Shown: positions 1 through 5,751 of the stretch, piece after piece
Layout: each line of letters begins with the position of its first letter
Position numbering within the stretch: the stretch's first letter is position 1
Assembly (NCBI GenBank): GCA_021295935.1
Contig: JAGWBL010000023.1
Location: forward strand, 1 to 10,244
Reading direction: 5' to 3'
From: Pseudomonadales bacterium
Lineage (GTDB): Bacteria > Pseudomonadota > Gammaproteobacteria > Pseudomonadales > Azotimanducaceae
DNA length: 10,244 bases
The notes under the pieces: model-generated
Seen by the model: only the letters and a program-made list of their open reading frames with translations
Told to the model about the DNA's origin: nothing
Database searches by the model: none
Translations under genes and position numbers: made by a program

Positions 1-237
1 CGCCTCCTTCAACCCGTCGATCGATGCCGAGTCGTCTTCGCTGTCCAGCACAATGACCTTGGTGTCTTGAATCTCGACCGCGCCCGTCGAACCGGAAGGC
101 TCCGTCGCATCCTTCGAAGTGGCAGCGGGTGAAAGCTGCTGTTGTGCCAGTCGAGCGGGCGCTGATGCCATGGAGATCGTCGCGAGCAACACGGCCGAAA
201 CGCCCAACGCAAGCCGTCCAAATGTGGTTTTCTTCAA
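1..237 (-). CDS. Exported acidic protein of the sigma/anti-sigma operon (3' end outside window)
   Basis: Open frame of 79 codons from a TTG at 237 down to the left edge, so only the N-terminus is seen. The start is set by a strong ribosome site, GAGGAG (complement of 244-249), six bases before TTG. The product begins MKKTTFGRLALGV and continues with a hydrophobic stretch to about residue 26, a classical Sec signal peptide; an A-P-A site ending at residue 28 is a plausible signal-peptidase I cleavage point. The mature part visible is low in complexity, rich in Ser, Thr and acidic residues, with DSEDDS near residues 66-71. It lies 43 bases after the anti-sigma stop, so it is probably the third gene of that operon and an envelope or secreted product. 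No family is recognised from the visible part. A longer frame in another phase (9-221) lacks the signal peptide and ribosome site and is rejected. Confidence 0.75.
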   Translation of the reverse strand, partial: MKKTTFGRLALGVSAVLLATISMASAPARLAQQQLSPAATSKDATEPSGSTGAVEIQDTKVIVLDSEDDSASIDGLKEA

Positions 238-249
238 TTTTCTCTCCTC
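238..249 (-). promoter_or_regulatory. Ribosome binding site that selects a TTG start at 237
   Basis: On the minus strand GAGGAG (244-249) is followed by six bases and then TTG AAG AAA. No ATG or GTG in this frame lies nearby with comparable spacing, and the TTG gives a complete signal peptide, so the rare start codon is well supported. Confidence 0.75.
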
Positions 250-280
250 TACCTAGGTTGACCTGCCAGCGTGTGAGTCG

Positions 281-835
281 CTAGTAGGACGCATACAACA
301 GCGCGTTCGAATCTCGCCTTTTCTGCACTTGCATGTAGGCGTTCAACATGTCGTTGCGTTGCTTGATCAGTTGTTTCATTGCCTCGCGATCGAGTTCGTT
401 CCTCGTTTGGAGAGTCGCGTCGATCGAAGCAATGCGCTTGGCCAGCACCACCTGAACCGGGTCCTCTTCACGCACGATTCTCGGAACCGATTCCAAGGAC
501 TGCTGCAGCGTCAACGGTCGTTGCGCCAGCCCGTTTTCCTTGGCGGCCTCTGCCGCAACAGGGCCTCCGGAAACCACTGGGTCGGACGTGGTTGGTTCCT
601 CGGCGACGAACTGGCCGGGACTCTCTGCCAAGGGTGAAAGCACGAGGAGCGGCAACATGGCTGCCACCACCACCGATGCCGCCAGTGAGGATGTCACCAT
701 CGGCTTCGGAATCCACCATCTCGGACGGATGTGCCGACGCACTCCAGTCCAGACGTGCTCGGGAGGATCCAGTTGCGGCAACGCCTGCAATCCTTCGGCA
801 AGTCTTCGTTCATCTAGCTGGCTAAGGTCTGTCAT
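281..835 (-). CDS. Membrane-anchored anti-sigma factor, zinc-independent type
   Basis: 184 residues from ATG at 835. The start is four bases after the sigma-factor stop (840), which implies translational coupling; a longer in-frame version from 886 would overlap the sigma gene by 47 bases and adds residues with no anti-sigma character. The N-terminal cytoplasmic part (1-44) holds LDPPEHVWTGVRRHI, of the kind seen in short anti-sigma domains that bind ECF sigma factors. One membrane span lies at about 46-69, followed by a Pro/Ala/Glu-rich linker (70-105) and an extracytoplasmic alpha-helical, likely coiled-coil region (about 125-175) rich in Lys, Arg, Glu and Gln. The HxxxCxxC zinc motif of ZAS-type anti-sigma factors is absent. 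Role inferred: it sequesters the sigma factor encoded just upstream until an envelope signal is received. The assignment rests mostly on gene order plus topology, since the sequence itself is not strongly diagnostic. Confidence 0.8.
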   Translation of the reverse strand: MTDLSQLDERRLAEGLQALPQLDPPEHVWTGVRRHIRPRWWIPKPMVTSSLAASVVVAAMLPLLVLSPLAESPGQFVAEEPTTSDPVVSGGPVAAEAAKENGLAQRPLTLQQSLESVPRIVREEDPVQVVLAKRIASIDATLQTRNELDREAMKQLIKQRNDMLNAYMQVQKRRDSNALLYASY

Positions 836-839
836 AGAT

Positions 840-1421
840 TCAGGTCCACAAAGCAACCGCGCGGGGAAGTCTCGGCTCCGCGGCATCCTGCTCGTCGCTC
901 TGTTCCTTCAGGCGACGAAGCGCTCGATTCAATTGGGACTTGGAGAAACTCGCGGTCTGGTTGAACATTTCGCCTATCTCGTCGTGCGTGTAGCCCTCCA
1001 CGCAGTAGAGCCAGACCACGGCTCGCGTTCTTGGATTGAGCTTCTGCAAGGCGGCTTCCAAGTCCATGGCCATGTCAGGTCGGTCTTGCTGTGTGCCCTC
1101 GATCGACTCCTCATCCTCCAACGGGAAGCGTCTCTTGTTCCACGGGGACCGAATGGTCATCAGGCAGTGGTTGATCGCGATCCTTCGAACCCACCCGACG
1201 AACGATGCCGGGTCCTTCAGCATGGAGACCTTGTTGAACACGTCCACAAATGTGTCCTGCGTGACGTCTTCCGCGATCTCGCTGTCCTGAAGCACCCGAC
1301 GCGCCATCGTGAACACCGGTCTCGCCATCCTCCGATAGACGAGATCCTGAGCCCCGGGATCGCCCTTGACGAGCTGGGCCACCAGCTCGGGCTCGATCGT
1401 TACGCCGTGAATGCCTGCCAT
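840..1421 (-). CDS. ECF-type RNA polymerase sigma factor (sigma-70 family)
   Basis: 193 residues, normal length for group 4 sigma factors, with only regions 2 and 4. Region 2 spans about residues 25-90 and contains AEDVTQDTFVDVFNKV (core-polymerase binding, region 2.2) and FVGWVRRIAINHCLM (regions 2.3-2.4, -10 recognition). A variable acidic linker follows (about 97-118). Region 4 (about 120-175) has LNPRTRAVVWLYCVEGYTHD and then FSKSQLNRALRRLKE, the helix-turn-helix that reads the -35 element. It would direct RNA polymerase to a small envelope or stress regulon and is presumably held by the anti-sigma factor encoded four bases downstream. The ATG at 1421 is the only start giving a complete region 2; the ribosome site before it is weak. 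A short charged tail after region 4 ends in ALWT. The exact ECF group cannot be fixed by eye. Confidence 0.93.
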   Translation of the reverse strand: MAGIHGVTIEPELVAQLVKGDPGAQDLVYRRMARPVFTMARRVLQDSEIAEDVTQDTFVDVFNKVSMLKDPASFVGWVRRIAINHCLMTIRSPWNKRRFPLEDEESIEGTQQDRPDMAMDLEAALQKLNPRTRAVVWLYCVEGYTHDEIGEMFNQTASFSKSQLNRALRRLKEQSDEQDAAEPRLPRAVALWT

Positions 1422-1466
1422 GCTCGGTTAGATGTTCGGTCAGGTCTCAAGGTTGCACGCGGGTCG

Positions 1467-1504
1467 GGGACTTCGAAACGGCGAACGATGCTGCGGGAAG
1501 TCCC
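1467..1504 (-). terminator. 8-bp stem-loop between the monooxygenase and sigma genes
   Basis: GGGACTTC (1467-1474) and GAAGTCCC (1497-1504) are perfect inverted copies separated by 22 bases. The element sits 19 bases after the monooxygenase stop and before the sigma gene. It could be a transcript end or processing point that isolates the sigma operon. There is no T-run after it, so a standard intrinsic terminator is not shown. Confidence 0.35.
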
Positions 1505-1522
1505 AGGAAGCGAGCCGGTTCC

Positions 1523-2806
1523 TCATCCCGATCTCGCTTTCGGCGCTTCGTACGTGGACTCCTCGAGTCTTGATTCCTCGCTGACCCTTCTCCCGAGCGA
1601 GGGGAAGACCGGGATTTCTTCGTCCGATGGCGCGGGCATCGGGATCTTCCGAGTCATGGCGGCCTCGAGATATGGAGCAAGCTCCTCCGTCTTGCGTTTC
1701 TCCCGCGTTGCTTCTCGTTCCTTGAACTCGTCCTGCACCTCCCGGGCGAAGACCTCCAGACTCTCGCAGATGTGGTCGTGTCGGTTGCGTCCCGCTTGCT
1801 GTATGAACGTGACCTGGTCGACGCCGCAAGATTCGAACTTCCTCAGGTGCTCGCGCAGGTCCTGGGGCGTTCCTATCCCGCCCTTGCTTCCGGCGAGCGA
1901 CCTGGTGATGTCCAAGTCATCGATCTGGGGGCGAGCGTCGCGGGCGGCCTCGAACTGCTTCCAGAGATTCGTGCGTCCCGGCTTGTGCTCGCCGAACGCG
2001 TACAGGCTCCCGAGCGCGAAACCGAAAAACTCGAAGCCCTCCAATCCCCGTCTGACAGCAGTCTCCCGATCTTCGTGACAGCAAAACCCCGACACCATGC
2101 AGATGTTGGGGTTGATCGCGTGACCGATGGGCACGCACTCCTCCGACTTGATGATGCGGTAGTACTCGTCGACCCATTCCTGCGCTTCCAGCGGGTCGAC
2201 GAACGCGAACGTGAGCGCGCCCATACCCAGTCTTGCCGCCATCTTGATGGTCTCTCGCTGGGAGCAGGCAACCCAGAGCGGAGGGTGAGGCTTCTGCACG
2301 GGTTTCGGCACGAGGTTGCGGCACGGCATCTCGAAGTACCGTCCCTCGTATCCAGGGTACGGGTCCATGGCGAGCATGTTGCAAATCTGCTCGAGCGACT
2401 CCAAGAACATCTTCCGCTTCAATGAGACCGGCACCCGAAAGCCGCCGAGTTCCAACTCGGCGGATGACTCGCCGGATCCGAACTCCACGCGGCCGTTGGA
2501 AACCAGGTCGAGCGTTGCCACCACCTCGGCGGTTCGAGCGGGGTGGTTGTAGCCAGGGATGACCTGACGTATGCCTTGGCCCAGCCGGATGTTGCTGGTG
2601 CGCTGGGAGCACGCCGCAAGAAACACCTCCGGGGCTGAGGAATGCGAGTACTCCTCCAGGAAGTGGTGCTCCACTTCCCAGGCAAAGTCGATGCCGAGCC
2701 GGTCTGCGAGTTCCACCTGCTCCAGCGCCTCGTTGTAGAGCCGTTGCTCGTCGCCGTCGTTCCAGGGACGCGGAAGTTGGTGTTCGTAGAAGATCCCGAA
2801 CTTCAT
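1523..2806 (-). CDS. Luciferase-like (LLM class) flavin-dependent monooxygenase with C-terminal extension
   Basis: 427 residues from ATG at 2806 (MKFGIFYEHQLPRPW). The frame stays open upstream to 2998, but those 64 residues are not family-like and would run through the promoter region, so the internal ATG is preferred; its ribosome site is weak. The TIM-barrel fold of the bacterial luciferase family is seen throughout. WEVEHHFLEEYSHSS at 43-57 contains His47, aligned with the catalytic histidine of LuxA in its EHHF motif. Other typical segments are NIRLGQGIRQVIPGYNHPAR, LDLVSNGRVEFGSGESSAEL and PHPPLWVACSQRETI. These enzymes use reduced FMN and oxygen to oxidise aldehydes, sulfonates or other organics, needing a separate flavin reductase, which is not in this window. 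The last roughly 75 residues are Glu/Arg/Lys-rich, beyond the usual 330-360 residue barrel. Substrate unknown. Same strand as the sigma operon, 101 bases upstream of it. Confidence 0.9.
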   Translation of the reverse strand: MKFGIFYEHQLPRPWNDGDEQRLYNEALEQVELADRLGIDFAWEVEHHFLEEYSHSSAPEVFLAACSQRTSNIRLGQGIRQVIPGYNHPARTAEVVATLDLVSNGRVEFGSGESSAELELGGFRVPVSLKRKMFLESLEQICNMLAMDPYPGYEGRYFEMPCRNLVPKPVQKPHPPLWVACSQRETIKMAARLGMGALTFAFVDPLEAQEWVDEYYRIIKSEECVPIGHAINPNICMVSGFCCHEDRETAVRRGLEGFEFFGFALGSLYAFGEHKPGRTNLWKQFEAARDARPQIDDLDITRSLAGSKGGIGTPQDLREHLRKFESCGVDQVTFIQQAGRNRHDHICESLEVFAREVQDEFKEREATREKRKTEELAPYLEAAMTRKIPMPAPSDEEIPVFPSLGRRVSEESRLEESTYEAPKARSG

Positions 2807-2854
2807 CAGGGCTGCCAAGCCGCTCGGCGCAGGGGTCGCAAATGGTACGAGCAA

Positions 2855-2921
2855 ACCACTTGTCAGGCTGGACGGCATGCCGCGCACGCGACTTGCCGGG
2901 CAGTTCGAGGCATCAAGTGGT
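2855..2921. repeat. 8-bp long-range inverted repeat in the divergent promoter region
   Basis: ACCACTTG (2855-2862) and CAAGTGGT (2914-2921) are perfect inverted copies 51 bases apart. The half-core ACTTG also occurs at 2891-2895 and 2922-2926, giving four copies in about 70 bases. This could be a set of regulator half-sites; chance has not been excluded. Confidence 0.35.
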
Positions 2922-2950
2922 ACTTGCACTCGGTGTCTCGCGCGCAACGG

Positions 2951-2967
2951 TCGCACCGTAGGTGCGA
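2951..2967. promoter_or_regulatory. Perfect inverted repeat, candidate operator
   Basis: TCGCACC (2951-2957) and GGTGCGA (2961-2967) form a perfect 7-bp inverted repeat around a three-base centre. It lies between the divergent monooxygenase and sensor-phosphatase genes, 16 bases before a possible -10 box on the plus strand, which is where an operator would act on transcription of one or both genes. Confidence 0.45.
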
Positions 2968-2982
2968 AACGGCGCCAAGACA

Positions 2983-2988
2983 TAAAAT
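2983..2988 (+). promoter_or_regulatory. Possible -10 box for the sensor phosphatase gene
   Basis: TAAAAT matches five of six positions of TATAAT and lies in the only clearly AT-rich patch of the divergent region, about 94 bases before the chosen start. No convincing -35 box stands 17 bases upstream, so the call is weak; a regulator bound at 2951-2967 might replace it. Confidence 0.25.
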
Positions 2989-3070
2989 GACCAAGCAAGA
3001 AAGCGCTTCAGTGATAGCGGGTTCGTCAGACGGCATGAGTTGGCTTTCAGTCACGACTCGCTTGCACCTG

Positions 3071-3084
3071 GGGGAGGCGAGTTG
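3071..3084 (+). promoter_or_regulatory. Strong Shine-Dalgarno that decides a TTG start at 3082
   Basis: GGGGAGG (3071-3077, preceded by another G) followed by CGAG and TTG ACC GAG GAG. This purine-rich site is the best in the divergent region and fixes the start 14 codons inside the longest possible frame. Confidence 0.7.
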
Positions 3085-5640
3085 ACCGAGGAGACTGCGG
3101 AACCGCAGTCCAAGATACCGCTCTACCGATCTGTCAGCGGCAAGCTGGCGCTTCTCCTGTTGTCGGTCACGGCGGTGACGGCCATCGTTCTAACGAGTGT
3201 CGACTACTGGTACATCCGCGAGACGGTCGAACAGGACTTTCGGCGAGAGTTGCAGGCTCATGTCAAGGCTCTGGGCGAATTCGTTCAGGAATATCGCGAT
3301 GGCAAGCGGGAGACCGCTCGGAAGGTTGCGTCGAGCGGGCGCGTGGCCAGGGCGCTCGCATCCTCTCCGTCAGAGCAGGCCCTTCTGGACTTGCGGGAAA
3401 TGCTGGTGGAGCAGGTTCGAGCTTCGCGGGACCTGACAGGCGCTTCGGTGTGGTCACTGGACGGACGACTGATCGCGAGCGAACCGCTTGACCAGGCGGG
3501 GAGCAGGTCGTGGCAGGAGAGAGTTTCCGGGCTGTCCGCGTTCTCTCTTGGCAACGGCGGCAAAGAGAGCGAGTCGGATGTTGCCTTGCGCCTGGGTGAC
3601 ACGACAGCTCCCAGTTCGATCGCTGTTGCGGCGGTTCACAGTCTGGAGGGAGAAGTTCTTGGGACGGCTGTACTTGAATTCGATGCCATGAGATTCGCGT
3701 CTCGACTCACGGGAATGCTCACAGGGCACCAGTCGAACCAGATCCGCTTGGCGGTGAGGGATGCGGACGGCGCCGCCCGGTATGCCTACGCGAGCCGAGA
3801 CACCGACAGACTCGGGCGATGGGATCCGACGACGGACAGACCTGTCGCATTGGCCCTCGAGGGACAGAGCGGCGTGCTTCAGCGATTCGTGGATTTTCGT
3901 GGCATCAACACGACGGTGGCGTTTGCGAGCGTCGAAGGCGGAGACCTGGCCATTGCATCCCAGGTTGACGTGGTGGAGTCGCTTCAGCGGATTTCCGCGT
4001 CCTTCATGGCATTGCTTCTTGCCGCCTTGGCATGGCTGGTAGTCACGGCGCTGCTTGCCGTGTCGGTGGCCCGACGGTACCTGCGGCCGGTCCGGCGGCT
4101 GTCCTCGGCGACACGGCATCTCGCTCTTGGGCAGCTTGACCACCGCGTTCCCGTCACCACGCGGGACGAAGTTGGCGAACTCGGTCAAGCGTTCAATGAA
4201 ATGGCCGGAACCATGGGCAAGCACAACGAAGAGCTGGAGAGCCGTGTGCAAGCTCGCACCAAGCAACTGGAATCATCGCGCAAGCAACTGGAACGACTGG
4301 TTCGCGCCTTGGAGAACCAGGCAGAACTCATGGAGCGCGATCTTCGGCGGGCCGAGGTCATCCAGAGATCGTTGCTGCCCGTTCGGCCCCCCAAGATTTC
4401 CGGCTGGCGCATGTCCGCGCTCTACATTCCGGGCAGGAACGTAGGCGGCGACATCTACGACGTTGTGGAGATTGACGAGAATCAGGCTGCGCTGATCGTG
4501 GCCGATGCGGCAGGGCACGGAGTGAGCGCCGCGATGTTGTCGGCGCTGTTCAAGCACCGACTGGACGAGGTCTGCGGTCGAATCCCGATAGAGAACACCC
4601 AGGACGTCGTGAAGTCCCTGAATCGATCACTGATCGAAGATGTCTCGGCCCCCGGAGTGTTCGTGACCGCGGTCTTCTGTGTGCTGAATCACGCCACCGG
4701 TTCGCTGAGTGTCGTCAGCGCCGGTCACTCGCCTCTCGTTCTGCTGAGGGCGGGTGGCGAGATCCTGAGCGTGGAGAAGGGCGGGCCAGCGTTAGGGCTC
4801 TACAGCGATGCGGAGTTCTGCGCGACGGAGCTCGCTCTTGATCGGGGAGACCGACTCCTGGCGTACACCGATGGATTGTTCAGTGTGAGTCGAGAGAGCC
4901 CGTCGGATCCGGAGGAAATCGCTCGAGCGATGATGGGTGAAGCGGGCGGCTCCAGGGTTCTGGAACGCGTTCTTGCCCGCGCTTCCCAAGGTGAGCAGTA
5001 CGCGGACCGCGACGATGTCACCATGCTGTTGTTGGAGGCAGAGGAAGGCGAACACCATTTCGAGCATCGAGACTCGGTCACGGCCCGGACTGACTCTCCG
5101 GCGGAGAACGGCGCGAACGGGTACGCGCCGCTCAGGTATGCGGAATCCAGCGACGGCACGTTCTTGTTCCTGGATGGGCGAATGACTTGGGTGCATGGCC
5201 AAGTGCTGTTCGATGCGGCGACTTCCGTCATCGAGGAAGGCAGACGCCTGATCATCGACTTGTCTACTTGTTCGTACGTTGACAGCGCGATGCTGGGTGC
5301 GCTTCACGAAGTGGCTGAGCGAGCCACCGAGATCGGAGCGAGCATCAGCATTCAGAACGCTTCGCCTGCGGTGTTGCAATCGATCACCGAATTGGGGATG
5401 GAGAGTGTTCTCGACCTGATGCTGAGCGCGCCGCATCCCGTGCCGGAAACCAAGACCGAAGTTGAAGCGGAGACGGTTGACTATCGCAGTCATCAATTGC
5501 GGCTTCTGAAGGCGCACGAGGTCCTTGCGGACTTGAACGAGCACAACAGAGGCGAGTTCTCAGGCGTGGTAGACGACCTGCGGGGCGAGGTGATCGAGAC
5601 TTCCAAGCCCTCTCGAAAGAACGTCAGTGAAAGAATCTGA
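3082..5640 (+). CDS. Transmembrane sensor PP2C (SpoIIE/RsbU-type) phosphatase fused to a STAS domain
   Basis: 852 residues from TTG at 3082, chosen because GGGGGAGG lies four to five bases upstream; an in-frame TTG at 3040 has no such site. Order of domains: membrane span 22-40; extracytoplasmic sensor about 41-303, looking like a double-Cache fold (GASVWSLDGRLIASEP; FVDFRGINTTVAFASV); second span about 306-330; HAMP about 331-383; coiled coil about 380-440; PP2C phosphatase about 440-665; STAS about 690-785; then a charged tail. Metal-binding motifs of the phosphatase are intact: GGDIYD (455-460), DAAGHG (475-480), TDG (596-598) and RDDVT (643-647). The STAS domain has SYVDSAMLGAL, with Ser735 at the position phosphorylated in SpoIIAA and RsbV. 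Family knowledge: such phosphatases dephosphorylate STAS anti-anti-sigma proteins to release sigma factors or other targets. Inference: an outside ligand controls phosphatase action on its own STAS domain or on a partner. No HATPase kinase (RsbW-like) is encoded here. Confidence 0.92.
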   Translation: MTEETAEPQSKIPLYRSVSGKLALLLLSVTAVTAIVLTSVDYWYIRETVEQDFRRELQAHVKALGEFVQEYRDGKRETARKVASSGRVARALASSPSEQALLDLREMLVEQVRASRDLTGASVWSLDGRLIASEPLDQAGSRSWQERVSGLSAFSLGNGGKESESDVALRLGDTTAPSSIAVAAVHSLEGEVLGTAVLEFDAMRFASRLTGMLTGHQSNQIRLAVRDADGAARYAYASRDTDRLGRWDPTTDRPVALALEGQSGVLQRFVDFRGINTTVAFASVEGGDLAIASQVDVVESLQRISASFMALLLAALAWLVVTALLAVSVARRYLRPVRRLSSATRHLALGQLDHRVPVTTRDEVGELGQAFNEMAGTMGKHNEELESRVQARTKQLESSRKQLERLVRALENQAELMERDLRRAEVIQRSLLPVRPPKISGWRMSALYIPGRNVGGDIYDVVEIDENQAALIVADAAGHGVSAAMLSALFKHRLDEVCGRIPIENTQDVVKSLNRSLIEDVSAPGVFVTAVFCVLNHATGSLSVVSAGHSPLVLLRAGGEILSVEKGGPALGLYSDAEFCATELALDRGDRLLAYTDGLFSVSRESPSDPEEIARAMMGEAGGSRVLERVLARASQGEQYADRDDVTMLLLEAEEGEHHFEHRDSVTARTDSPAENGANGYAPLRYAESSDGTFLFLDGRMTWVHGQVLFDAATSVIEEGRRLIIDLSTCSYVDSAMLGALHEVAERATEIGASISIQNASPAVLQSITELGMESVLDLMLSAPHPVPETKTEVEAETVDYRSHQLRLLKAHEVLADLNEHNRGEFSGVVDDLRGEVIETSKPSRKNVSERI

Positions 5641-5670
5641 GGCCGATGGCGCGCGATAAGCGCCTCGGTC
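5641..5670 (+). terminator. GC-rich stem-loop directly after the sensor phosphatase stop
   Basis: GGCCGA, a single bulged T, and GGCGC pair with GCGCC and TCGGTC around the loop GCGATAA, giving 11 pairs with one G-U. It starts on the base after the stop codon. There is no T-run behind it, so it may act in 3'-end protection, Rho-related ending or partial read-through to the dehydrogenase gene rather than as a standard intrinsic terminator. Confidence 0.45.
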
Positions 5671-5751
5671 GCGGCCAAAGTTCGACTAGGCCAGACAGAC
5701 CACGGCACGGTTGAACTTCGAAGCGACTGCAGGATGGTGAACGAGGTGGAA

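Noticed and set aside
540..2078. A 512-codon open frame on the plus strand
   Set aside because: It runs antisense across the sigma, anti-sigma and monooxygenase genes and has no family character; it results from the codon bias of the opposite strand.
2807..2998. N-terminal extension of the monooxygenase to 491 residues
   Set aside because: The added residues do not look like the family, cover the divergent dyads, and the barrel starts naturally at MKFGIFYEHQ.
3454..4266. Long minus-strand frame opposite the sensor phosphatase
   Set aside because: Its product is Arg/His/Gln-rich without motifs and lies wholly inside a well-supported gene.
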